Shown: positions 10,233-19,308, numbered from the stretch's first letter. The stretch is 64,000 nucleotides of DNA from Roseiarcus sp050012775 (GCA_050012775.1 JBEKGN010000002.1:211797-275796), one strand, 5' to 3'. Notes: a model not told the origin generated them from the letters alone. Numbers and translations: made by a program.

Positions 10233-11066
10233 ATGAGCGCCGACAGCGAACATCCTGAGGCCGGAGACGAAACAAGTCGCAGCGGCGATAAAGGCAATTG
10301 CTGGCAACATGTTCGCGCACTCGCTTGTTGTATGGCTCGAGTCGTCCGTTCGATTTTGTGCTGGCTTGCTAAATCCATCAGAGAACCGGATAATATTCCG
10401 TATTATCTTACAGCAATTTTCACACTTGCCCTCGCCATTCTCGCTTATTACGCTTGGAATGAAGCCAAGGGCGGAACCAAAGCTCTGCGCGGGCAACTCG
10501 AGGCCATGCAATCTGACCAACGCCCGTGGATTACTGTCACCGAAATCAATGTCGTTGGCAAACCTACTCTTCGTGACGGGCGACCGTTTTTCCCACGGAT
10601 TCAGTATATTATAAAAAATGTCGGCCGCTCGGCTGGTTTTGTAAGGGCTGGGTCGTTTACTATAACAGGACCAGACAAGGGATGGGAAGGACAGCAAGCT
10701 GAGCTTTGCGATAAACTTAGCTCTAGCGAGATTAATACATGGCTCGTTATCCCTGGTGGCGAATTTTCCTATATGTTCCCGGACAGCACCATCGAATCGC
10801 AATCGTTAGGAAGCCGTCTGGATGATATTGGAGGAAAATCTACTCCCAAGATATTCGGATGTGTCGTATACCGGTCTGTTGATATTGCTGACAGGGCGGT
10901 CCATAAAACTGGATTCGTAGCAACGGTCTACGCTATCGACCAAAAAGATGACCCCAGAGACTTGGAAAAGCAAGGCGCTGGTACGAGCGGCGAGTTTGGC
11001 GTCCCGCTTCCCGAGGGAAAGGTGCTCAAAACCGGTTTTATTATCACAGCTGGAAAGGGTGATTGA
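10233..11066 (+). CDS. Hypothetical membrane-anchored protein, AT-rich
   Basis: 277 residues, not assignable to a named family. A single membrane segment (YLTAIFTLALAILAYYAW, near residues 58-75) is followed by a soluble domain. That domain starts with a QRPWITV motif near 97, seen in many orphan membrane proteins of this bacterial group, and has a beta-rich look. There are several cysteines in the N-terminal cytoplasmic stretch. The coding DNA and its flanks are clearly richer in A+T than neighbouring genes, suggesting recent acquisition. It lies alone between palindromic repeats and an AT-rich spacer. The start could be any of several upstream codons; 10233 is the first ATG. Confidence 0.6.
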   Translation: MSADSEHPEAGDETSRSGDKGNCWQHVRALACCMARVVRSILCWLAKSIREPDNIPYYLTAIFTLALAILAYYAWNEAKGGTKALRGQLEAMQSDQRPWITVTEINVVGKPTLRDGRPFFPRIQYIIKNVGRSAGFVRAGSFTITGPDKGWEGQQAELCDKLSSSEINTWLVIPGGEFSYMFPDSTIESQSLGSRLDDIGGKSTPKIFGCVVYRSVDIADRAVHKTGFVATVYAIDQKDDPRDLEKQGAGTSGEFGVPLPEGKVLKTGFIITAGKGD

Positions 11067-11504
11067 TTCGGAAGTCAATTAAAAACTAAAGCATTTGGAA
11101 TAATTGCAAAAATTATAATACATACCGGAAAAAATAAGCGTATTATTGCACCTCCCCATTAGCGTAAGTCCAGTATGATAGTGCTTATTTGATCTCACTG
11201 CGATTTTCACAGCAAGATAAATTCGGACGAATCCTGTATTGTCCTTTTAAAAAACTAGGATCTATGCTAGGTTAATTCATTTTTCCCACCGCGCAGCGAG
11301 ACCCTCGCGCTTGGCGACGCTTGTCCATGGAGCGGAACATATAAGCATTCGCCGGCGCGGCGCTTCGCCGAGGGAAGCGCCGCCGACCCCTTGCGTTCTC
11401 GCAAAACGGCGACGCGAAAAGTTGGGTTCGCTCGACGAAACTTGACGAAAGGAGCCAAAAACTTGACGGAACGCCCGCCCGATTTGACGAGCGCCCCTCA
11501 AGTC
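11067..11504. other. Gene-free spacer: AT-rich half and short-repeat half
   Basis: 11067-11280 is strongly AT-rich with no supported frame. From 11280 the composition returns to GC-rich. It includes a hairpin GGCGCTT...AAGCGCC near 11357-11378 and three TTGACG/CTTGACG copies between 11441 and 11490 just beyond the cpdR stop. Small overlapping minus-strand frames here look fortuitous. I see no RNA gene or promoter I can defend. Confidence 0.4.
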
Positions 11505-11888
11505 TCACGCCGCCTGAAGCAGTCTCTGCACCTCGTTGACGAGGTCGCGCAGGTGGAACGGCTTGGAGAGAACGCGCGCGTCCTTGGGCGCCTTGTTGTC
11601 GGGATTGAGCGCCACGGCGGCGAATCCGGTGATGAACATCACCTTGATTTCCGGATCGAGCTCGGTCGCCCGGCGCGCCAGTTCGATGCCGTCCATTTCC
11701 GGCATCACGATGTCGGTCAGCAGCAGCTCGAACGGCTCTTCGCGCAGGCGATTGTAGGCGGAAAGCCCGTTGTCGAAGGAGGCGACGACGTAGCCGGCGT
11801 TCTGGAGCGCCTTGACCAGGAAGCGGCGCATGTCGCCGTCGTCCTCGGCGAGCAGGATTCTTGCGGATATTTCAGCCGGCGCGTTCAT
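11505..11888 (-). CDS. cpdR: Single-domain response regulator CpdR
   Basis: 127-residue receiver domain without an output domain. The acidic pocket is ILLAEDD (E15, D16, D17), the phospho-acceptor is D59 in LLLTDIVMPEMDG, and the conserved lysine is in LSKPFH. In Caulobacter and rhizobia, unphosphorylated CpdR primes ClpXP for degradation of cell-cycle factors and is controlled by the CckA-ChpT phosphorelay. The start at 11888 gives the family length and has GGGGAA upstream, whereas the frame is open much further. It is divergent from the N-formylglutamate amidohydrolase gene, an arrangement I recall as common in this order. Confidence 0.9.
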   Translation of the reverse strand: MNAPAEISARILLAEDDGDMRRFLVKALQNAGYVVASFDNGLSAYNRLREEPFELLLTDIVMPEMDGIELARRATELDPEIKVMFITGFAAVALNPDNKAPKDARVLSKPFHLRDLVNEVQRLLQAA

Positions 11889-11997
11889 TAAGATTCCCCA
11901 GTGGTCTCGCCATGATCGCCCCCATCGAGTAAAAATCGAGTGAAGGCGGAGCGACTTTATTGCAGTTGGCGTTTCCAGGTAAGGCGCGAATGCGTTT

Positions 11998-12939
11998 ATG
12001 ATGAAATGGACGGCCGGTTCGGCGGCCGGCGGCGGAGACCAGGGCGCGATGGGCGAGCACGGGTGGGCGGGGGACGCGGAATTGCAGCCGCCGTTCGACG
12101 TCGTCGAGCCGCGCGTTCTGACCGCGCCGCTGATCTTCAACTCGCCCCATTCGGGCGCGCGCTATCCCAAGCGCTTTCTTTCCGCCTCGCGACTGGATCC
12201 GCTGACGCTGCGCCGCTCCGAGGACGCTTTCGTCGACGAATTGTTCCTGCCCTGCGTCGCGCTCGGCGCGCCGCTGCTGCGCGCGCATTTCCCGCGCGCC
12301 TTTCTCGACGTCAACCGCGAGCCGTTCGAACTCGATCCGCAGATGTTCGAGGGATCGCTCCCCGAATTCGCCAATACGCGCTCCTTGCGCGTCGCGGCGG
12401 GCCTGGGCGCCATTCCGCGCGTCGTCGGCGACACCCAGCCGATTTACCGGGGACGGATTTCCGTCGCCGACGCGCTGGAGCGAATCGCCGCGTTCCATCA
12501 GCCTTACCACGAGCGTCTGGGCGGATTGGTCGGGCGCGCGCGCGCGCGCTTTGGGCTTTCGATCCTGATCGACTGCCATTCCATGCCCTCGACCTTGGCC
12601 GAGGGCGGCCCGCTCGACATCGTGCTCGGCGACCGATTCGGGACGAGCGCCGCCGGCTGGATCGTCGAGGCCCTCGAATCGGCGTTGCTCGCGCGGGGTT
12701 ATCGCGTCCGCCGCAACAAGCCCTATGCGGGCGGGTTCATCACCGAGACTTTCGGCGCGCCGGCGAATTCGCGCCACGCCGTGCAGATCGAGATCAACCG
12801 CGCGCTCTATATGGACGAGCGCAGGATGGTGAAACTGGAGCGCGCTCGCGCGCTCGCGGAGGCGCTGTTCGCGGCGGCCGAGGCGTTGATGGCGCGCGTC
12901 GTCGAGGAATTGGGCGGAGGGCGGCTGGCGGCCGAATAG
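11998..12939 (+). CDS. N-formylglutamate amidohydrolase family protein
   Basis: Zinc hydrolase predicted to split N-formyl-L-glutamate to formate and glutamate (end of one histidine degradation route), although no other hut genes are nearby. 313 residues. The N-terminal ~35 residues are poorly conserved and the true start may be 12001 or 12049. Family motifs are NSPHSGARYP near residue 48 and DCHSMPS near 198. A conserved ETFGAP...SRHAVQIEINRALYMD stretch follows near 250-270. It is divergent from cpdR with about 110 bp between them and is monocistronic. Confidence 0.85.
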   Translation: MMKWTAGSAAGGGDQGAMGEHGWAGDAELQPPFDVVEPRVLTAPLIFNSPHSGARYPKRFLSASRLDPLTLRRSEDAFVDELFLPCVALGAPLLRAHFPRAFLDVNREPFELDPQMFEGSLPEFANTRSLRVAAGLGAIPRVVGDTQPIYRGRISVADALERIAAFHQPYHERLGGLVGRARARFGLSILIDCHSMPSTLAEGGPLDIVLGDRFGTSAAGWIVEALESALLARGYRVRRNKPYAGGFITETFGAPANSRHAVQIEINRALYMDERRMVKLERARALAEALFAAAEALMARVVEELGGGRLAAE

Positions 12940-12996
12940 GACGCGGCATAGCGCCGCACGGCCGGCGGCCGGCGGCCGGGGGCATAGGGGCGTCCG

Positions 12997-13084
12997 AAAA
13001 AAAGGAGGCCGCCATGTCGCCACGGCGGCCTGAGTCTAGGGAGGAAACGCCCAAGGAGGGCATATGCGGCAGGTCATGCCGCAC
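12997..13084 (-). ncRNA. mmgR: MmgR/suhB-type (alpha-r8) small RNA
   Basis: Predicted ~88-nt minus-strand RNA. TTGCAT (13119-13114) and CATATT (13096-13091) form a promoter with a 17-nt spacer, placing the start near 13084. The RNA opens with a 7-bp hairpin, TGCGGCA/TGCCGCA (13083-13065). A single-stranded pyrimidine-rich core with CCTCCTTGGGCG and TTTCCTCCCTAG follows, resembling my memory of Sinorhizobium MmgR and the Rfam suhB motif. It ends in a terminator hairpin, AGGCCGCC/GGCGGCCT (13031-13006), with seven U (13003-12997). It lies upstream of an inositol-monophosphatase-family gene, the context that named the suhB motif. A perfect CTTGCAT/ATGCAAG repeat (13099-13120) overlaps the -35 and may be an operator. 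MmgR is an Hfq-associated RNA affecting polyhydroxybutyrate control. Confidence 0.75.
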
Positions 13085-13330
13085 CGCAACAATATGTCCT
13101 TGCATCGCAACAAATGCAAGATATTTCTGCGCCGGCGAGGGGCGATTGTCAGCGCCGTGACGATTTTGCAACAGACCGGCCAGACAACAGGATCGGTGCG
13201 GACAAATATTTACATGCGAAACAATGGTTTACATATGCTCCAATTGCCCGACGGCGTGCGACCCCTAACATGTTGGAATGGCTGATATGCACTGCATGCA
13301 ACCCTATTTCGCCGTTTTGGAGCTCTCGGC

Positions 13331-14149
13331 ATGACCGCGGTCGATTTCGCCGCCTTCGTCGACCGGCTCGCGCAAGTTTCCGGCGAAGTGATTCTGCCGT
13401 TTTTTCGCACCGCGATCGGGGCCGAGGACAAGTCGCGCGGCGGCGTCTTCGATCCGGTCACAGAGGCCGATCGCGGCGCTGAAGCGGCGATGCGGCGGCT
13501 GATCGCGCAGACCTTTCCCGCGCACGGCGTCATCGGCGAGGAATACGGCCAGGACCGGCCGGACGCCGACTATGTCTGGGTGCTCGACCCCATCGACGGC
13601 ACCAAGAGCTTCATCTCGGGTCTGCCGACCTGGGGCACGCTGATCGGCCTGATGCATCGTGGCAAACCGGTCTACGGCATGATGGCGCAGCCGTTCACGC
13701 GGGAGCGTTATTTCGGCGACGGCAACCGCGCCCGCGTGCGTTGCCTCGCCCCCTCGCGCGGCGACGCGCCGCCGAGCGAGTGGGCGACGCGCGGGCTTCG
13801 CGCGCGCGCCTGCGCCGGCCTCGCCGAGGCGACGGTGATGACGACGAGCCCGTCGCTCATCCCCGACGAGGCGGATCGGCAGGCCTATCGTCGCGTCGAA
13901 CAGGCCGCCCGGCTCGCGCGCTACGGCGGGGACTGTTACGCCTATTGCGCGCTCGCCGGCGGCTTTGTCGACCTCGTCGTCGAAACCAACCTCAAGCCGC
14001 ACGACGTCGTCGCGCTCATTCCCATCGTCACGGGCGCCGGCGGGCTGATGACGACGTGGGACGGCGGCGACGCCGCGAAGGGCGGGCGAATCATCGCCGC
14101 GGGCGATCGGCGCGTCTATGAGGAAGCGCGCCGTCTGCTGGCGGCTTGA
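13331..14149 (+). CDS. hisN: Inositol-monophosphatase-family phosphatase, HisN-like histidinol-phosphatase
   Basis: Mg-dependent phosphatase, 272 residues. Metal-site motifs in order are DPVTEADRGAE near residue 40, GEEYG near 70 and WVLDPIDGTKSFISG near 83-97. The C-terminal LKPHDVVALIPIVTGAGG near 225 matches the HisN subgroup better than SuhB, which argues for histidinol-phosphate hydrolysis in histidine synthesis. Inositol phosphates remain possible substrates. It stands alone, convergent with the following transporter gene (5 bp apart). The 5' region is shared with the antisense-oriented sRNA at 12997-13084. Confidence 0.8.
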   Translation: MTAVDFAAFVDRLAQVSGEVILPFFRTAIGAEDKSRGGVFDPVTEADRGAEAAMRRLIAQTFPAHGVIGEEYGQDRPDADYVWVLDPIDGTKSFISGLPTWGTLIGLMHRGKPVYGMMAQPFTRERYFGDGNRARVRCLAPSRGDAPPSEWATRGLRARACAGLAEATVMTTSPSLIPDEADRQAYRRVEQAARLARYGGDCYAYCALAGGFVDLVVETNLKPHDVVALIPIVTGAGGLMTTWDGGDAAKGGRIIAAGDRRVYEEARRLLAA

Positions 14150-14153
14150 GGGC

Positions 14154-15656
14154 TCAGTCGGTCGCCTCGAACGGCAGGTCGATGAACGGATCGGCGCGCT
14201 CGCCGTTCCGCCGCTCGGCGGCCCCCGGCGTGAAAAAGCCGACCGCGGCGCCGACGAGAAGCGCCGTCGCGCCGGCGATCAACGCGCCGATCAGGATCTC
14301 GCTTGGTTCCGCGGAGGGCCCGGCCTCGAAGCCGCGCCGCGCCAGCACGGCGAGGCCGGCTGCGACGGCCGCGAAGGCCGCCGGCGAGCGCCCGCGCGAG
14401 AGCAGCGCCAGGACGAGCGAGGGCACGATCAGGGCGACATTGAGCGCCAGCGCGAGAACCATCGCTCTCGGGGGATCGACGAGCCTGAGGTCCGAGACGA
14501 CGGCGGCCAGGACGATGACGACGAGCATCATTAAGCGAATGCGGGCGATGCGGCGGCTCGCCAGCACCGTGAGGCGCGCGTAGGCGGTGGAGAGATCGAC
14601 GCCGGCCGCGCGGGCCGCGCCGTGAACCCCCGCGCGGGCGAGCGCGAGGGCGGGCAGCCATGTCGCGGCGCCGACGAGCGCGCTCGCGGTCGGCGAACGG
14701 GCCGTCGCGGCGTCGGGCCAAAACGCGGAAAGGCTGGTCGCGCCCAGCGCGAGGCCCGCGAGGCTGAACGCAAGGCCGAGGAGTCCGGCGCGCCGGGCCT
14801 GCGTCGGCGGCGCGCCGATCGCCGCCGGGGCGAAGGCGAAGAACGCGCCGACGCCGAGCGCGCAGGCCGCATCGAACAATAGAGAGGCCGAGTCGGCATG
14901 GGCCCGCGGCAAGGCGAGCCAAGAGCCCGCCGCCTCGACCAGCGGCGCCGCGGGCGCGCCGACGCCGCTCCACGCCAGACCCGCGCCGATAGCCGCGATC
15001 GCCAGGGCGCCGCCGGCGCTCGCCGCGTCGCTCCACAGCAAGCCCTTCAAACCGCCGGGAACGATCGTCAGCGCCAGCGAGAGCGCGACGACGACTTCAG
15101 CCGCGCGCCGGCTCTGCCCGACATGCGCGACGATGACGCCGACCGCCGTGTCGAGTCCCGCCGTTGCGGTCAATACGCCGGCGGCCCACAGCGCGACGGC
15201 GAAGGCCCAACGCGTCGGCGCGGCGGGAAAACGCGTCGCGAGGACGTCGCTCAGCGCGCTCGCGCTTGCGCGTCGAACGAGCGGACCGACGATCAGCGCC
15301 GCGCCGGCCAGACCGAGCGCGACGGCGAGCCAGGGCAGGGGGCTTCGGCCGGTCGCGCCGGCGTCGAGCGCGACGACGAGCCCCGCGGCGGTCGCCGCGA
15401 AGGCGAGCCCGCCATAGGCGGGCGGGACCGCGCGTCGCGCCGCGAGGAAATCGGCGAGCCGCGCCGTGCGAGTCAGCACCCCGATGATTATAAGGCCGAA
15501 GAGGGCGATGAGCGGCCCGAGCGCTTCGACGAGCCGGTCCGGCGCGCCGACCCGCGCCAGCGCCGCGACCAGGCCCATGCCGGTCAGGAACGCCGCCGCG
15601 GCGAAAACCGCCACGCCGTCGATCCGTTCGCGATCTCGTTTGGGGGCGGCGTACAT
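14154..15656 (-). CDS. Sodium:solute symporter-like multispanning membrane protein
   Basis: 500 residues with about 13 hydrophobic segments and very high Ala/Leu/Val content. The overall topology and a PGGLKGLLWSD element near residue 200 recall the SSS (cation/acetate, ActP-like) family. The sequence is divergent and I cannot point to intact sodium-site residues. It might be a pseudo-transporter sensor or transport organic acids. It is isolated: convergent with hisN and about 110 bp upstream of the lipB 3' end with no shared operon evident. Confidence 0.6.
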   Translation of the reverse strand: MYAAPKRDRERIDGVAVFAAAAFLTGMGLVAALARVGAPDRLVEALGPLIALFGLIIIGVLTRTARLADFLAARRAVPPAYGGLAFAATAAGLVVALDAGATGRSPLPWLAVALGLAGAALIVGPLVRRASASALSDVLATRFPAAPTRWAFAVALWAAGVLTATAGLDTAVGVIVAHVGQSRRAAEVVVALSLALTIVPGGLKGLLWSDAASAGGALAIAAIGAGLAWSGVGAPAAPLVEAAGSWLALPRAHADSASLLFDAACALGVGAFFAFAPAAIGAPPTQARRAGLLGLAFSLAGLALGATSLSAFWPDAATARSPTASALVGAATWLPALALARAGVHGAARAAGVDLSTAYARLTVLASRRIARIRLMMLVVIVLAAVVSDLRLVDPPRAMVLALALNVALIVPSLVLALLSRGRSPAAFAAVAAGLAVLARRGFEAGPSAEPSEILIGALIAGATALLVGAAVGFFTPGAAERRNGERADPFIDLPFEATD

Positions 15657-15765
15657 GGCGAGGCCTGTCGAGGAAGGCGCCCGGAAGTCGAGCGGCGGCG
15701 CGCCTTCCTAAGCGAAGAGCGCTTCGTCCGCCAGACCGCGGCGCTTACGCCGCCGAAATTCGGCC

Positions 15766-16509
15766 TCAGGCGGGAAATTCAAAAATGGTCGGCCCGAAGC
15801 GCGCCTCGAACGCCTTGCGCAGCGCCGCGTCGACATCCGCCATCGCGGCGCTGTGGCCGAGATCGCTCAGGCTGGTCACGCCGTAATGCGCTTCGCCGAT
15901 GCCGCAGGGGACGATGCCTTGGAAATGCGCGAGGTTCGGCGCGACATTGAGCGAGACGCCGTGGAACGAGGCCCAGCGGCGCACGCGAATGCCGATCGCA
16001 GCGATCTTGTCCTCGGCCGCAGAGCCGTCGGTCCCGCGCGGCTTGTCCGGCCGGGCGACCCAGACGCCGACGCGGGTCTCGCGCGTTTCGCCGACCACAC
16101 CCAACGTTTGCAGCGCGTCGATCAGCCAGCCCTCCAGCGCGCCGACGAAGGCGCGCACGTCGGGACGGCGGCGCTTGAGATCGAGCATGACATAGGCCAC
16201 GCGCTGTCCCGGCCCATGATAGGTGAACTGCCCGCCGCGCCCGGTGCGAAAGACGGGAAAGCGCGCATCGAGAAGGTCGGCGTCTTTGGCGCTGGTGCCC
16301 GCGGTGTAGAGCGGGGGATGCTCGAGGAGCCAGACGCGTTCGGGAGCGCGCCCTGCCGCGATGGCGTCCGCGCGCGATTCCATTTCGGCGAGGGCGTGTG
16401 GGTAGTCGGTCAGGCCGGGCGTGATCAGCCATTCGACGGGGGGAGAGCCGGGGGCGGCTCGCATCGCGTCGGATGCGGCGGCGCGCGGACGCGCGGGCAG
16501 AGCGCTCAT
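15766..16509 (-). CDS. lipB: Octanoyl-(acyl carrier protein):protein N-octanoyltransferase
   Basis: Transfers octanoyl from ACP to lipoyl domains of 2-oxoacid dehydrogenases and GcvH, the first step of lipoate assembly. 247 residues. Conserved substrate-site motifs are RGGQFTYHGPGQ near residue 90, the lysine region EDKIAAIGIRVRRW near 160 and the catalytic-cysteine loop VPCGI near 190. Its ATG overlaps the stop of the upstream acyl-CoA dehydrogenase (ATGA), so the two are probably co-translated. The frame extends upstream inside that gene, but the family start and the overlap support 16509. Confidence 0.92.
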   Translation of the reverse strand: MSALPARPRAAASDAMRAAPGSPPVEWLITPGLTDYPHALAEMESRADAIAAGRAPERVWLLEHPPLYTAGTSAKDADLLDARFPVFRTGRGGQFTYHGPGQRVAYVMLDLKRRRPDVRAFVGALEGWLIDALQTLGVVGETRETRVGVWVARPDKPRGTDGSAAEDKIAAIGIRVRRWASFHGVSLNVAPNLAHFQGIVPCGIGEAHYGVTSLSDLGHSAAMADVDAALRKAFEARFGPTIFEFPA

Positions 16510-17678
16510 TCGCTCTTCGCGAACAATTCTCGCCCGATCAGCATCCGCCGGATCTCGCTCGTGCCCGCGCCGATCTCGTAGAGTTTGGCGTCGCGCAACA
16601 GGCGCCCGACCGGGTAATCGTTGGTGTAGCCGTTGCCGCCAAGAATCTGGATCGCGTCGAGCGCGACCTGCGTCGCGCGTTCGGCGGCGTAGAGGATGGC
16701 GCCGGCGGCGTCCTCGCGGGTCGTCTCGCCGCGGTCGCACGCCTTGGCGACCGCATAGACATACGCCCGCGCGGCGTTCATCGCGACGTACATGTCGGCG
16801 AGCTTGCCCTGGACGAGCTGGAAGGCGCCGATCGGCTGGCCGAACTGCTTGCGCTGATGCGCGTAGGGCATGACGACGTCCATCGCCGCCTGCATGATGC
16901 CGAGCGGTCCAGCCGCGAGCACGACGCGCTCGTAGTCGAGCCCGCTCATCAGCACGTTGACGCCGCGCCCGAGCTGCCCCACCAGGTTTTCCTCGGGAAC
17001 TTCGCAATCCTCGAAAATCAGTTCCGAGGTGTCGGAGCCGCGCATGCCGAGCTTGTCGAGCTTGCTCCCGTGCGAAAATCCCTTCATGCCGCGCTCGATG
17101 AGGAACGCGCTGATGCCGCGTGCGCCGGCGGCCGGGTCGGTTTTCGCATAGACGATCAGCGCATCGGCGACGGGGCCGTTGGTGATCCACATTTTCGCGC
17201 CATTGACGACGTAGCGGTCGCCCTTCTTTTCGGCGCGCGTCGTCATCGAGACGACGTCGGAGCCGGCGCCGGGCTCGGACATCGCCAGCGCCCCGACATG
17301 CTCGCCCGAGATGAGCTTGGGCAGATAGCGCCGCTTCTGGGCGTCGTTGCCGTTGCGCACGATCTGATTGATGCAGAGATTGGAATGCGCGCCATAGGAT
17401 AGGCCGACCGAAGCCGAAGCGCGCGACACTTCCTCGACCGCGACGCAATGCTCGAGGTAGCCGAGGCCGAGGCCGCCGTATTCCTCCGGCGCGGTGATCC
17501 CGTGCAGGCCGAGCGCGCCCATCTTGGGCCAGAGGTCGCGCGGAAACTGGTTGTCGCGATCGATCGCCGCGGCGCGCGGCGCGATTTCGCCGTCGGCGAA
17601 TTCTCGGGTCGATTCGCGGATCATGTCGGCGCTTTCGCCGAGATCGAAATTGAGAGCGGAAGGACGATTGGGGATCAT
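16506..17678 (-). CDS. ivd: Isovaleryl-CoA dehydrogenase-like acyl-CoA dehydrogenase
   Basis: FAD enzyme of leucine catabolism oxidising isovaleryl-CoA to 3-methylcrotonyl-CoA. 390 residues, the IVD length. The signature SYGAHSNLCINQ lies near residue 95 and MSEPGAGSDV near 133. The catalytic base is probably the glutamate of LDYERVVLA near 250, the position used by IVD rather than by straight-chain dehydrogenases. QILGGNGYTNDYPVGRLLRDAK near the end is typical. Other leucine-pathway genes (mcc, liu) are absent nearby. The liv-type importer at 22-26.8 kb could supply branched-chain substrates. It heads a two-gene operon with lipB. Confidence 0.83.
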   Translation of the reverse strand: MIPNRPSALNFDLGESADMIRESTREFADGEIAPRAAAIDRDNQFPRDLWPKMGALGLHGITAPEEYGGLGLGYLEHCVAVEEVSRASASVGLSYGAHSNLCINQIVRNGNDAQKRRYLPKLISGEHVGALAMSEPGAGSDVVSMTTRAEKKGDRYVVNGAKMWITNGPVADALIVYAKTDPAAGARGISAFLIERGMKGFSHGSKLDKLGMRGSDTSELIFEDCEVPEENLVGQLGRGVNVLMSGLDYERVVLAAGPLGIMQAAMDVVMPYAHQRKQFGQPIGAFQLVQGKLADMYVAMNAARAYVYAVAKACDRGETTREDAAGAILYAAERATQVALDAIQILGGNGYTNDYPVGRLLRDAKLYEIGAGTSEIRRMLIGRELFAKSE

Positions 17679-17983
17679 TCTCGGTGAACTCTTTCCATGA
17701 GAAGGCGGCTCGCTCGCTTCACGCGCCGTCGCGTGGGCGGGAGGCGAGCGTCGCGACGAGAGCCGGCGCGACGGCGGCGATCGAGACTGTTGCGACGCCT
17801 TTCACCCCAATCCCTCTCCTTGCCCCCCCCTCGCGCCATTAAGGCCTATTTGTCCAGCTTCGCCAAGGACGAATTGCTCAGGCGACCGCGGCCTTGCGGC
17901 GCACTGGCGGGATTGATCGTGTTGCGCTATGGCGGCCGGCGATGGCTGTCGTCACGCCATTACGAAAGGCGTCGGGCCTGCCC

Positions 17984-18775
17984 ATGGTTCAATCTTTCCT
18001 TTCCGACGGCGTGCGCATCGCCTTCATCGACGTCGCGCCCGAGGCGCCCGATCGCGGCGAGCCGATCCTGCTGATCCATGGCTTCGCCTCCAATCATCGC
18101 ATCAATTGGGTCAATCCGCGCTGGGTCGAGACCCTGTCCAAGGCGGGCCGGCGCGTCATCGCCTTCGACAATCGCGGCCATGGCGAGAGCGAGAAGCTTT
18201 ACGATCCCGAGGCCTACCGCTCGGAGGCGATGGCGCGCGACGCGGCGAACCTCATCGATCATCTGGAAATCGAGCGCGCCGACGTGATGGGCTATTCCAT
18301 GGGAGCGCGCATCGCGAGCTTCCTCGCGCTCGCCGATCCCGCCCGCGTTCGCGCGCTGATCCTCGGCGGCCTCGGCGATCGTCTCGTCCAAGGCGTCGGC
18401 CTGCCGCTCGGCATCGCCGAGGCGATGGAGGCGCCGTCCCTGAACGCTCTGAGCGATCCGATGCAGCGCACGTTCCGCGCCTTCGCCGACCAGACGAAGA
18501 GCGACCGTGCGGCGCTCGCCGCCTGCATCCGCGGCTCGCGCCAGACCCTTGATGAGGCCGAGGTCCGAGCGATCGCCTGCCCGACGCTCGTCGCCGTGGG
18601 CACGCGCGACGAGGTGGCGGGCGACCCGCATCGCCTCGCCGCGATGTTTCCGCGCGGCGAAGCGCTGGAGATACCGGGGCGGGACCACAATCTGGCGGTC
18701 GGCGACAAGGTCTACAAGGCCGGCGTGCTGGCCTTCCTGGACAGAGCGAGCGGAGCCGCGCCCGGCCGAAGCTGA
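17984..18775 (+). CDS. Alpha/beta hydrolase
   Basis: 263 residues from the ATG at 17984; the frame is open further upstream but homology starts near here. Standard fold markers are the oxyanion LLIHGFASNH near residue 25, FDNRGHGES near 58, the nucleophile elbow GYSMGA near 98, an acid in GTRDEVAG near 206 and the histidine of GRDHNLAV near 229. Substrate unknown; related proteins are esterases or C-C hydrolases. No operon partner: the flavodoxin gene converges on it. Confidence 0.8.
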   Translation: MVQSFLSDGVRIAFIDVAPEAPDRGEPILLIHGFASNHRINWVNPRWVETLSKAGRRVIAFDNRGHGESEKLYDPEAYRSEAMARDAANLIDHLEIERADVMGYSMGARIASFLALADPARVRALILGGLGDRLVQGVGLPLGIAEAMEAPSLNALSDPMQRTFRAFADQTKSDRAALAACIRGSRQTLDEAEVRAIACPTLVAVGTRDEVAGDPHRLAAMFPRGEALEIPGRDHNLAVGDKVYKAGVLAFLDRASGAAPGRS

Positions 18776-18819
18776 AGTCGGCCGACCCGTCAGCCGTGCG
18801 CGCCAAGCCTCCTCCCCGG

Positions 18820-19308
18820 TCACGCGGATTGCGAGGCCTCGAGTTTTCCGGCGAAACCGGCGACGAGCCTCTCGCAATCGCTCGCGACCTGCCGCGCGGT
18901 CAGCGCGCAAACGGCGCGCGGCGCCTTGCCCGCGATGCGCCCCATCTGTTCGAAGGCGCGCCGGTCGCCGCGGCCGCCCATCGTGCACAGGAAGGCGATG
19001 TCGGGCAGGCGCGCTCGATTGTTCGCCAAATAGGACCTCACGGGCGACGAAACGGACGCGCCCCAAACCGGCGTCGCCACGACGACGAGGTCGTACGACG
19101 CCACGTCGCGCCTCGCAGGCTCGATCGGCGCGCCTTTCTGTCGCACGGCCTCGATGAGGCAGCGTAGATAGCCGGCGATCCCGGAGCGGCTCGATCGGTC
19201 GACGATCGGCTCGACATCCGCCTGCAAGACCTTCGCCAGCGCCTCCGCCGCGCGGCGGGTTACGCCGGTGCGAGAGAAATAGGCGACCAAAATCTTCGTG
19301 TCGGCCAT
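18820..19308 (-). CDS. Flavodoxin family protein
   Basis: 162-residue FMN-binding protein. The phosphate loop YFSRTGVTRRAAEAL begins near residue 10, and a VVATPVWGASVSSPVRSYL stretch near 75-95 supplies the second FMN loop. Proteins of this kind are single-domain flavodoxins or quinone-reductase-like NAD(P)H flavoproteins; the redox partner is unknown. The ATG at 19308 is the family start; longer in-frame extensions upstream have no homology. Confidence 0.75.
   Translation of the reverse strand: MADTKILVAYFSRTGVTRRAAEALAKVLQADVEPIVDRSSRSGIAGYLRCLIEAVRQKGAPIEPARRDVASYDLVVVATPVWGASVSSPVRSYLANNRARLPDIAFLCTMGGRGDRRAFEQMGRIAGKAPRAVCALTARQVASDCERLVAGFAGKLEASQSA

Noticed and set aside
12998..13160. 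A small plus-strand protein starting near 13014
   Set aside because: The same DNA is better explained by a minus-strand sRNA with promoter, hairpins and U-tail; the putative peptide has no homology or ribosome site of its own.
17679..17983. Small gene or RNA in the gap before the alpha/beta hydrolase
   Set aside because: Only a C-rich stretch and no frame, hairpin or promoter that could be defended.
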